Source: Anderseniella sp964390445 (GTDB lineage Bacteria > Pseudomonadota > Alphaproteobacteria > Rhizobiales > Aestuariivirgaceae). Taken from it: a stretch of 6,114 nt of DNA. Position numbers and translations under genes: made by a program. The notes under the pieces are model-generated. The model worked only from the letters and a program-made list of their open reading frames with translations. It made no database searches and had not been told where the DNA came from. Below are positions 1-6,004 of this stretch, piece after piece (position 1 is the stretch's first letter; each line of letters opens with the position of its first letter). The stretch covers positions 1 to 6,114 of the forward strand of contig CAYMJJ010000138.1 in NCBI GenBank assembly GCA_964390445.1, given 5' to 3'.

Positions 1-737
1 CCCAGGTCGATGGTCTGCACGTTCTTGCGCTCGCGCAGGTTCCAGAAATGGATCGAGTGGCCATATTTGTTCGACAGCAGGTCTTCGGCCACGATGCCGT
101 TTTCAAACTGCGGCGGCAGCCCCCACTCGGAGCTCACCATGTAGTCGCGCGGCAGGTTCCACCAGAAGTCATAGTGCTTGTCCTGCTTGCCCCGGTCCAT
201 CTCGTAGCGGCCCAGGATTTCGAACGTCTCGCAATCCATGATGAAGATGCCGGGAGGGCCATCGGTGCCATCCGCGCCGCCCCCGCCGAGCGTCGATACG
301 TAAATGCCTTCCGGCCCGCAGTGAATGGTATGGGGCCGCGAATAGCCGGTCTTGGCGAACACCTCTTCCGGCTCGATGATCTTGTGGATTTTCGCCTTGA
401 GCGGTTCCTTGACGTCGATCACGTAGATGCGCGACGAACGGATGCCCGGAATGATCAGGTAGCGGCGTTCGAGGAAGGCGTGACCGCTCAATGGCGACAG
501 CGAAGATGAACACGCATTCCAGCCGAAGTGATGAAACTCATCACCCTTGTTGGGCATGATCACCTGATGGACGATCTTGCCGTAGCTATTCGACTTGGGA
601 TCAACATCGATGATCGCCAGCCCGTCCGGCTGCGAGCCGTCCGGCGACAGCATCAAGGTGAATGCAAATGTCTCAACAGGCGCTTGCATGGCAAGCTTCG
701 CAGTAGCATGGAATGTCGGATCTGGCCTTGCAGTCAT
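1..737 (-). CDS. Selenium-binding protein 56 / methanethiol oxidase family protein, 3' end outside window
   Basis: The first 245 codons are visible; family members are usually about 450-470 residues, so roughly half the protein is missing at the left edge. It starts at an ATG (735-737) preceded by a strong AGGAGG. Family hallmarks in order are RPDPTF (residues 4-9), DVDPKS (44-49), the DEFHHFGWNACSS block (66-78), ERRYLIIPG with RSSRIYVID (90-108), IEPEEV (121-126), the HTIHC histidines (136-140), and YDFWWN with SSEWG (189-206). In bacteria this family includes copper-dependent methanethiol oxidase, which converts methanethiol to formaldehyde, hydrogen sulfide and hydrogen peroxide; human SELENBP1 has the same activity. 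The conserved histidines at 69, 70, 136 and 139 fit a metal-binding beta-propeller. I see no signal peptide, so a cytoplasmic location is likely, unlike the periplasmic Hyphomicrobium enzyme. The human selenium-linked cysteine is glycine here (residue 53). The family is certain; the substrate is not. Confidence 0.93.
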   Translation of the reverse strand, partial: MTARPDPTFHATAKLAMQAPVETFAFTLMLSPDGSQPDGLAIIDVDPKSNSYGKIVHQVIMPNKGDEFHHFGWNACSSSLSPLSGHAFLERRYLIIPGIRSSRIYVIDVKEPLKAKIHKIIEPEEVFAKTGYSRPHTIHCGPEGIYVSTLGGGGADGTDGPPGIFIMDCETFEILGRYEMDRGKQDKHYDFWWNLPRDYMVSSEWGLPPQFENGIVAEDLLSNKYGHSIHFWNLRERKNVQTIDL

Positions 738-745
738 GGCGTATC

Positions 746-753
746 TTCCTCCT
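746..753 (-). promoter_or_regulatory. Ribosome binding site of the SBP56-family gene
   Basis: On the minus strand this reads AGGAGGAA, with the AGGAGG core at 753-748 and 10 bases between the core and the ATG at 737. It is the clearest Shine-Dalgarno sequence in the window and fixes the start of the SBP56-family gene, which also agrees with the family's usual short N-terminus before RPDPTF. Confidence 0.75.
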
Positions 754-912
754 GTTTGCCGTCTTTGCGGCGATTGTAATATTCTCCCCGGCTGTTCAGT
801 CTCCTGCCAAAAGCCCCTTAACGCGACGCAGTGTCTCACAAGCAGCCAATCCGGGCAATCAAGTGGAACCGATCAACCCCACACCGGTTTCCCCGATCAC
901 CGTTCAACCCGC

Positions 913-917
913 AAGGA
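913..917 (+). promoter_or_regulatory. Possible ribosome binding site for the PAP2 gene
   Basis: AAGGA lies 7 bases before a TTG at 925-927 that is in frame with the PAP2 coding region. It is the best-placed purine-rich motif upstream of the first membrane helix and is the reason the TTG start was preferred. In-frame GTG codons at 979 and 1015 lack as good a motif, and the ATG at 1030 lies inside the first helix. Confidence 0.4.
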
Positions 918-924
918 CCTCGTA

Positions 925-1659
925 TTGCCGTCCGATCCCCCGCCAAACTCCGGTCCGGCTGAAATCACGCGTGCAGGTGTGCGCCGCTCGCGGCTCGACC
1001 AGCCTCATCGCATCGTGGCAGTCGTCACGATGCTGGCTGCGGCCACCTTCGCGGCACTCTGGATTCTTGTCCGATTGGAATTCACCACCGCTTTTGACAG
1101 GCAGCTCGTTTACCTGTTCCGCAATCCTGCCAACCCGGCAGACCCGCTCGGCCCTGGCTGGTTCGAAGAGGCAGCGGCGCAGTTTTCCGCGCTGGGCGGA
1201 TACACCATCCTGCTGCTGTTGTTGACGCTCGCTTGCACCACCCTCGTCATCATCCGGCAGCAGGCAATGGCATGGTTTCTCGTGGTGTCGTTCGCCGGCG
1301 GATCAACCGTTTCAACACTGCTCAAGTTGATCAAGGAGCGCGCCCGCCCGGACATCGTCGATCAGTTCGACCGTGTCTTCACCTCCGGCTTTCCCAGCGC
1401 TCACGCGATGATGTCGATGCTCACCTACATGTTGCTGGCATCCGTCATCGTGCGGCTGTGCACCACGCGCGCCTTGCGCCTGTTCGTGCTCATCGCCGCT
1501 GCATGCTTATCGGTGATGATCGGCATCAGCCGGATCTACCTTGGCGTTCACTGGCCGACCGACGTGATCGCCGGCTGGAGCGCAGGCCTTGCCTGGGCCG
1601 GTACGAGCTGGCTTACCGCTTACTACATCGAAAGGCGCAAGGCACAGCGCCCGCACTAG
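925..1659 (+). CDS. PAP2-family membrane phosphatase
   Basis: This is a 244-residue membrane phosphatase of the type 2 phosphatidic acid phosphatase superfamily, which dephosphorylates lipid phosphates or isoprenoid diphosphates such as undecaprenyl diphosphate at the membrane. All three signature motifs are present. KLIKERARP (residues 134-142) matches K-x6-RP, PSAH (157-160) matches P-S-x-H with His160 the expected proton donor, and SRIYLGVHWPTD (202-213) matches S-R-x5-H-x3-D with His209 the expected nucleophile. Six hydrophobic helices are visible at about 30-51, 94-112, 115-132, 162-182, 187-204 and 212-232, so the fold looks complete. The start is uncertain: the open frame reaches back to 595, but that part would lie antisense to the SBP56-family gene. 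The TTG at 925 follows AAGGA and leaves a 29-residue polar N-terminus. The family is secure; lipid phosphatase and undecaprenyl-diphosphatase roles cannot be told apart. Confidence 0.9.
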   Translation: MPSDPPPNSGPAEITRAGVRRSRLDQPHRIVAVVTMLAAATFAALWILVRLEFTTAFDRQLVYLFRNPANPADPLGPGWFEEAAAQFSALGGYTILLLLLTLACTTLVIIRQQAMAWFLVVSFAGGSTVSTLLKLIKERARPDIVDQFDRVFTSGFPSAHAMMSMLTYMLLASVIVRLCTTRALRLFVLIAAACLSVMIGISRIYLGVHWPTDVIAGWSAGLAWAGTSWLTAYYIERRKAQRPH

Positions 1660-1676
1660 CTTGGCCAATCAGATCT

Positions 1677-2693
1677 CTAGACCTGGGCACCCGCCTCGCG
1701 GATCGCGGCAAGAATGTCCGACGCGACATCCACATGGCCCGAGGCTTCAGTCATGGCGCGGGCCTCATAACGGCGCATGCTCGGCAGACGCACGCCATCC
1801 TGCTTGACCATTTCGGCAAACAGTGCTTCCGCATGGGAAGCCCACCCCGACGCATCGCCAAACCGGGCCGGGTCCATGGCAATGATCAGTTGCCCGCCCC
1901 GGTTGGCCAGCCCGTCCGCTTCAACCTTCTGCGCCGTCTCGAAGCTGAACGGCTCGCCCATCAGCGCGCCCGCCAGCAGTTCCACCATCATCGAAATGAG
2001 CGCCCCCTTGGCGCCGCCGAAGGCAAGGATCGCACCGCCATGAACATCCGCCGGATCGGTCGACGGGTTGCCGTGCCTGTCGATGATGGTGCCCGGTTCC
2101 AGCGTCTTGCCCTCGCGCGCGGCGATGAGGATTTCACCGTGCGCACGCGCCGCCGTGGCCATGTCGAAGATCACCGCCTCGCCATTGCTGCGCGGCCAGC
2201 CGAAGGCGAACGGGTTGGTGCCGAACAGCGGGCGCGTGCCGCCGGGTGGCGGCACGATGGGAAACGCGCTGGTCATGGTCATCGCGACCAGGCCCTCATC
2301 GGTCATCATCTCCATTTCCGGCCACATCGCCGCGAAGTGATGCATGTTGGTCAGCGCCAGGCACGCCACCCCTTGCGACCGCGCCAGGGCAGCTAGCTCC
2401 GGTGCCATCAGCTTCAGCGACAGCGGCGCAAAGCCATTGTCGCCATCACCGCGGATGACGCCGGGTGCAATCCTCTCCCACGATGGCGACGCAACGGGAT
2501 TGGCCTTGCCGGCGCGGATCGACTTCAGGTAACCGGGCATGCGGAACACGCCGTGGCTGTGGCAATGGTCGCGCTCGGCAGCACACACTGTGCCGGCAAT
2601 CGCGTCAGCGTTGGCATCGTCGCAACCTGCTGCCTTCAAGGCGCGGATGCACTCGGTTTTCAGGTCGGTCAGGCGGATGGTGTCAGTCTTCAT
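1677..2693 (-). CDS. dpkA: Ldh2/malate-lactate dehydrogenase family oxidoreductase, likely delta1-piperideine-2-carboxylate / delta1-pyrroline-2-carboxylate reductase
   Basis: The 338-residue protein belongs to the NAD(P)H-dependent Ldh2 fold, which is unrelated to the usual Rossmann dehydrogenases. The closest relative I can recall is Pseudomonas DpkA, which reduces cyclic imino acids to L-pipecolate or L-proline with NADPH. Shared blocks are AERDHCHSHGVFRMPGYL (residues 39-56, catalytic-type His47), NMHHFAAMWPE (116-126), RPLFGTNPFAFG (154-165) and FDMATAARAHGEI (176-188). The HHFAAMWP block favours DpkA over the malate, ureidoglycolate or diketogulonate members of the family. Ala228 replaces the histidine of the family's GGHKG loop, giving GGAKG. 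Its ATG overlaps the stop of the upstream amidase in an ATGA arrangement, so the two are probably translated together. The gene ends 17 bases from the convergent PAP2 gene with no terminator-like hairpin between. Family certainty is high; the imino-acid substrate is inferred from similarity and is moderate. Confidence 0.85.
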   Translation of the reverse strand: MKTDTIRLTDLKTECIRALKAAGCDDANADAIAGTVCAAERDHCHSHGVFRMPGYLKSIRAGKANPVASPSWERIAPGVIRGDGDNGFAPLSLKLMAPELAALARSQGVACLALTNMHHFAAMWPEMEMMTDEGLVAMTMTSAFPIVPPPGGTRPLFGTNPFAFGWPRSNGEAVIFDMATAARAHGEILIAAREGKTLEPGTIIDRHGNPSTDPADVHGGAILAFGGAKGALISMMVELLAGALMGEPFSFETAQKVEADGLANRGGQLIIAMDPARFGDASGWASHAEALFAEMVKQDGVRLPSMRRYEARAMTEASGHVDVASDILAAIREAGAQV

Positions 2694-4045
2694 GCAAGGG
2701 CCTCGTTCAACACTGCCTCAACACTGGCCGTCGCATTGAACAGCGCAGTATCCTCACCGTGCGGGCGCATGATGCTCAACCCGGCAGGTGCCTCGCCGCG
2801 CGCGGTCATCGGGATGGAAATTGCACAACTGTCGAGGAAGTTCCCCAGGAACGTATTGCGCAGGCACAGGAAGTTCAGCGGGCCATACCGGTCATTGTCG
2901 TCAACCTCGCTGATCAGTGGCGGCAGGATCGGCACCGTCGGCAGTACCAGGCCGTCCAGACCCGAACACAGCCGGGCGAACTTCGCGATCATCTCTCGGC
3001 GGCGGCGATAGATGCCGACCAGTTCCGGCCCGGTCACGGTAAGGCCCGACAGGATGCGGGTGCGCACCCGCTGATCATACTCACTGCCGTGGTCTTCCAG
3101 CATCCGGGCGTGAACGTCCATCGCCTCGCACGCCGATATGCCACCCTTCGAATTGATGTTGGGCAGTTCTGCAAGGTCGGGAAAGTCGATCTCGCTGAAC
3201 ACCACGCCCGCCTTGCCGAGATGCTTGATGGCCGCATCAAACGCCGTCGCCACTTCCGGTGCCATCGAGTCCAGCGCGACATGACGCAGGATGCCGAAGC
3301 GCAGCGTGTGCGGCTCGCGCGTCATCAGTGCGCCCGTTCGGTCACCGGCCATCATCGCATCGATGGTCGAGCAGCATTGCACCGAGTTGGCCAGTGGCCC
3401 GACCGTGTCCAGCGTGGCAGACAGCGCAAACACACCGGTCTTGGGCACCCGGCCCGTCGATGACTTGTAGCCGACGATGCCGTTGAACGCCGCCGGAATG
3501 CGGCATGACCCGCCGGTATCGGTGCCCAGCCCCATGTAGGCCATGCCGTCGGCAACCGAGACCCCGGCACCTGACGACGAGCCGCCGGGAATGTGGCCAT
3601 TCGCCCGGTCCCAGATTGATTTCGGGGTGCCGTAGTGCGGGTTGAGGCCCACGCCCGAATAGGCAAACTCGGTCATGTTGGTGCGGCCAATGAAGACGAA
3701 ACCGGCCGCGCGCAACCGTGCCACGCAGGCAGCATCCTGGCGCGCCGGTTCGCTGCCGCGCAGAATGGTCGAGCCTGCCGCCGTCACCTGGCCTGCCACG
3801 TCGAACAGGTCCTTCAGCGATACGGGGATGCCGGCAAACCGCGACGGCGCACGGCCCTTGCGGCGCAAGCCATCGATGTAATCGGCCTGCTCGATGGCGG
3901 TCTCGGCATCGACAGTCAAAAACGCGCGGGCGCCTTCGCCCGATTGGTCCTCGATGCGCACCAGGCAACCTTCGGTCAGAATGCGCGCAGTGGTGGTGCC
4001 GGCCTCGAGCTGGTCGGCCAGCCCTGCCAGTGTCTCGACGGTCAT
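2690..4045 (-). CDS. Amidase signature family hydrolase
   Basis: This 451-residue enzyme belongs to the amidase signature family, which hydrolyses carboxamides to acid plus ammonia or amine through a Ser-cisSer-Lys triad. The lysine is in PVSLKDLFD (Lys78), the cis-serine is in PGGSSSGAG (Ser156) and the nucleophile is in GTDTGGSCRIPA (Ser180). The 24-residue spacing between the two serines matches fatty acid amide hydrolase and malonamidase E2. GRTNMTEFAYSG (residues 120-131) is the usual substrate-loop block. Length is normal and I see no signal peptide or extra domain, so it is a cytoplasmic stand-alone amidase and not a GatA subunit; no gatB or gatC is near. It starts at an ATG with AAGGG 9 bases upstream, inside the inverted repeat of the divergent spacer. 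It is the first gene of a coupled pair with the imino-acid reductase, which suggests release of an amino or imino acid from an amide, but the substrate is unknown. Confidence 0.92.
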   Translation of the reverse strand: MTVETLAGLADQLEAGTTTARILTEGCLVRIEDQSGEGARAFLTVDAETAIEQADYIDGLRRKGRAPSRFAGIPVSLKDLFDVAGQVTAAGSTILRGSEPARQDAACVARLRAAGFVFIGRTNMTEFAYSGVGLNPHYGTPKSIWDRANGHIPGGSSSGAGVSVADGMAYMGLGTDTGGSCRIPAAFNGIVGYKSSTGRVPKTGVFALSATLDTVGPLANSVQCCSTIDAMMAGDRTGALMTREPHTLRFGILRHVALDSMAPEVATAFDAAIKHLGKAGVVFSEIDFPDLAELPNINSKGGISACEAMDVHARMLEDHGSEYDQRVRTRILSGLTVTGPELVGIYRRRREMIAKFARLCSGLDGLVLPTVPILPPLISEVDDNDRYGPLNFLCLRNTFLGNFLDSCAISIPMTARGEAPAGLSIMRPHGEDTALFNATASVEAVLNEALA

Positions 4046-4089
4046 GTGTTGCTGCCCTTGTTGAATTGTCCTTTATCAGGCGACAACAC
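4046..4089 (-). promoter_or_regulatory. Imperfect inverted repeat in the amidase leader: candidate operator or RNA hairpin
   Basis: The divergent spacer between the amidase and cyclotransferase genes contains two 11-base arms, 4046-4056 and 4079-4089, that match as inverted repeats at 9 of 11 positions across 22 bases. In RNA one of the two mismatches becomes a G-U pair, leaving a single C-A mismatch. On the amidase transcript the 3' arm ends directly before the ATG and covers the last two bases of the AAGGG ribosome binding site (4059-4055). A second perfect element, TTGTC-N11-GACAA at 4066-4086, shares the right arm and has the T-N11-A shape of LysR-type regulator boxes. It may therefore be a protein-binding site, an RNA switch, or chance; no clear -10/-35 pair was found. 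Confidence 0.4.
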
Positions 4090-4117
4090 TGGCACGGCGA
4101 TAACGCTCCATGCAATC

Positions 4118-4669
4118 ATGCCACCGATGCAAACCGTTCATTATTTTGCCTATGGATCGAACCTGCTTTCCGCACGGCTGCTGGCCCGGTGCGCATCGGC
4201 GCGGGTGGTGTGCGTGGCCCACGCGCCGGGCTGGGCGGTCAGCTTCAGCAAGCCGGGTGCGGACGGGTCCGGAAAGGCCGGGTTGGCGCAATCGGACAAC
4301 GCCTGCCACCCCGGCGTGGTGTACGAGATCGCGCGCCAGGAACTGCCGCTGCTCGACTGGTTCGAGGGTGTGGGGAAGGGCTATACGCGGCTGGACGATT
4401 TTGCCGGGCAACTGCCGGATGGTTCTCCGCTTTCGCTCACCACCTACATGCCCATCCGCCATGACGCCACGCTGAAGCCCTACGACTGGTATCTCGCGCT
4501 GTGCATCGCTGGTGCGCGCGAACAGGGCCTTGGCGATACGGTGATCGGCCAGTTCCGCGCACAAGCCTGGCTGCCCGATCCAGACCCATTGCGCGAGGGA
4601 CGCCGCCTTGCCCTGGAGGCGCTGGCCGCCGCCGGTCATGATGACTGGGAGGCGCTGCTCAGAGATTGA
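4118..4669 (+). CDS. Gamma-glutamylcyclotransferase (AIG2/GGCT) family protein
   Basis: This 183-residue protein has the short beta-barrel fold of gamma-glutamylcyclotransferases, which cyclise the gamma-glutamyl group of gamma-glutamyl amino acids or amines to 5-oxoproline and release the free amine. The glycine-rich substrate loop is FAYGSNL (residues 10-16), close to the N-terminus as expected. The catalytic acid is most likely Glu83 in LLDWFEGVGKGYTR, matching the family pattern of an acidic residue before a conserved tyrosine. HPGVVYEI (64-71) is the usual strand leading to it. Two in-frame ATGs, 4118 and 4127, are both plausible and neither has a good ribosome binding site; the second would give MQTVHYFAYGSN and 180 residues. 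The gene is divergent from the amidase and its 3' end overlaps the FAD oxidoreductase by 11 bases. The family assignment is good; a role in gamma-glutamylamine breakdown with the neighbouring oxidase is only an inference. Confidence 0.88.
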   Translation: MPPMQTVHYFAYGSNLLSARLLARCASARVVCVAHAPGWAVSFSKPGADGSGKAGLAQSDNACHPGVVYEIARQELPLLDWFEGVGKGYTRLDDFAGQLPDGSPLSLTTYMPIRHDATLKPYDWYLALCIAGAREQGLGDTVIGQFRAQAWLPDPDPLREGRRLALEALAAAGHDDWEALLRD

Positions 4670-5966
4670 ACCGGTCGAGCGTGCGATACCACGCAGACGC
4701 CGCCGCCACGTACAGCCGGCGCGCACCATGCACCGGGATCGGCGACACGGGCGAGGTCGGCAGCGGCAGTGCTGCCCGGTTGCCTGTGGCAAGGTAATCG
4801 CCGGTCGCAAGCCCCGCCGCCGTGGCCATGGCGACCCCACGCCCGTTGAAGCCAAGCACGATTGCCAGCCCCTGTTCCGGCTCGTGCACATGCGGCATGT
4901 AGTCGGTGGTGATCGCCACCCTGCCCGACCAGAAGAACTCCGGCTCGCCCACATCGCCAACTTGCGGAAACAGGTCGTTGAGGGTCTTGCGCACATGGGT
5001 AAAGTCGGACACATCCATCGGGTCGCGCCAGGTGCCGCGCGCACCCACCACCAGCCGGCCTTCGGGGTCGAGCCGCGAATAGGTCAGCATCCGGCGCGTG
5101 TCAGATATGACGTGGCCATCCTTCAGGATCGACCGGCGCACATTGCCCGACAGCGGCTTGGTCGCGATGATGAAGCTGGCCACCGGAATGATGGTCTGGC
5201 GCAGTTTTGGCCACAGCGCACCGGTGTAGCCGTTGGTGGCGATCAGCACCTTCGGCGCAGAAATTACCGCCGTGTTGGTGCGGACGTTCCAGCCCGAGGT
5301 ATCCCTCGCGATTGCTGTCACCGGCGAGCGCGGCGACACAACCGCGCCTGCAGACGCGGCCGCCCGCGCCAGCCCGCGCGCGTAACTCAACGGGTTCAGC
5401 TTGCCGCCGCGCGGTTCGACCATCGCCGCCACATAGGCCGGCGAGCCGATCAGGTCACGCGCCGCATCGCCATGCACCATGTAGGTTGGCGCACCACGGG
5501 TCTGCCATTGCTCGCAACGCCGCTCCACCGCTGGTAATGCCGAGGCCGCATGCACCCCTTGCATCCACCCGGTGCGTTCAGCGTCACAGTCGATGGCATG
5601 CTTGCCGATGAGGTCAAACACCTTGTCCGGCGCGCTGCCTGCAAAGGCCGCCAGCGCCTCGCCAGCCTTGGTGCCGAATTCGGCGACAAGGTCGTCCGGA
5701 TCCCACTTGAAGCCGGGGATCACCTGCCCGCCATTGCGGCCGGACGCGCCCCACCCCGGTTCTGAGGCTTCCAGCAGGCACACCTTTGCGCCCGCCTCCG
5801 CCGCGCTCAACGCGGCAGCCAGGCCGGTATACCCCCCGCCAATGATGCAGATGTCAAAGGTGTGTGCGCCACTGATTGGCGAACCGGCAAAGCTTTCCCC
5901 GGCAGTCGCCGCCCACAGCGACGGGGGCAGCCGGGCAGGATCGGCCATCGGAGAAATCGAAATCAT
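4659..5966 (-). CDS. FAD-dependent oxidoreductase of the DAO family (PuuB/OrdL-like)
   Basis: The 435-residue protein is a D-amino-acid-oxidase-fold flavoenzyme, which oxidises a C-N bond of an amine or amino acid to an imine. The FAD-binding Rossmann motif is IIGGGYTGLAAA (residues 41-52, Gly43, Gly45, Gly48), ending in Glu66 that should bind the ribose. WGASGRNGGQVIPG (72-85) is typical of gamma-glutamylputrescine oxidase (PuuB) and its relatives. A second FAD contact, LGFNGRGVAMATAAG, lies near residues 371-385. No signal peptide or membrane segment is seen, so it is cytoplasmic. An ATG at 5948 would give MADPARLPPSLW, which resembles the start of many relatives as I recall them; neither start has a clear ribosome binding site, so 5966 is given as the longest. 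The gene follows cckA by 38 bases on the same strand with no visible terminator. PuuB, sarcosine oxidase-like and D-amino-acid dehydrogenase roles remain possible. Confidence 0.9.
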   Translation of the reverse strand: MISISPMADPARLPPSLWAATAGESFAGSPISGAHTFDICIIGGGYTGLAAALSAAEAGAKVCLLEASEPGWGASGRNGGQVIPGFKWDPDDLVAEFGTKAGEALAAFAGSAPDKVFDLIGKHAIDCDAERTGWMQGVHAASALPAVERRCEQWQTRGAPTYMVHGDAARDLIGSPAYVAAMVEPRGGKLNPLSYARGLARAAASAGAVVSPRSPVTAIARDTSGWNVRTNTAVISAPKVLIATNGYTGALWPKLRQTIIPVASFIIATKPLSGNVRRSILKDGHVISDTRRMLTYSRLDPEGRLVVGARGTWRDPMDVSDFTHVRKTLNDLFPQVGDVGEPEFFWSGRVAITTDYMPHVHEPEQGLAIVLGFNGRGVAMATAAGLATGDYLATGNRAALPLPTSPVSPIPVHGARRLYVAAASAWYRTLDRFNL

Positions 5967-6004
5967 GGATCAGGGCACCGGAGGTTCCAGGCGGACTCGA
6001 GCCT

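Larger units (their letters stand above)
738..924. promoter_or_regulatory. Divergent intergenic spacer between the SBP56-family and PAP2 genes
   Basis: This spacer must hold the promoter of the leftward SBP56-family gene and probably that of the rightward phosphatase gene. I could not pick a convincing -35/-10 pair in either direction. Short symmetric elements are present: GCCG/CGGC with a 6-base loop around 757-770, AACCG (867-871) facing CGGTT (885-889) across 13 bases, and two copies of CCGATCA (869-875 and 893-899). Any of these could be an operator half-site, but each is short enough to arise by chance. An alternative reading frame from an ATG at 713 crosses the spacer and encodes a hydrophobic stretch; it is discussed as a finding and not called as a gene. 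Confidence 0.45.

Noticed and set aside
48..509. Plus-strand open frame (153 codons) opposite the SBP56-family gene
   Set aside because: The minus strand here encodes clear SBP56 motifs; the plus frame shows none.
805..825. TGGCAG-like sequence on the minus strand as a sigma-54 promoter
   Set aside because: The -12 GC element is missing at the required spacing.
1660..1676. Possible bidirectional terminator between the convergent PAP2 and reductase genes
   Set aside because: Only 17 bases are available and they contain no stem-loop or T-run; BglII-like and TGGCCA palindromes are too short to matter.
1233..2396. Long open frame on the plus strand (387 codons) across the PAP2 end and the reductase gene
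   Set aside because: It lies out of frame with PAP2 and antisense to the reductase. Its protein is rich in Arg and His with no recognisable motif, as expected for a shadow frame in GC-rich coding DNA.
2465..3463. Long open frame on the plus strand (332 codons) antisense to the amidase and reductase
   Set aside because: It is Arg/Gln/His-rich low-information sequence opposite two genes with complete catalytic motifs, so it is a shadow.
4076..5044. Minus-strand open frame (322 codons) opposite the cyclotransferase and overlapping the oxidoreductase
   Set aside because: It is Arg-rich, has no domain signature, and collides with two well-supported genes.
4608..5537. Plus-strand open frame (309 codons) opposite the FAD oxidoreductase
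   Set aside because: It is a shadow of the oxidoreductase with Arg/His-rich composition and no motif.
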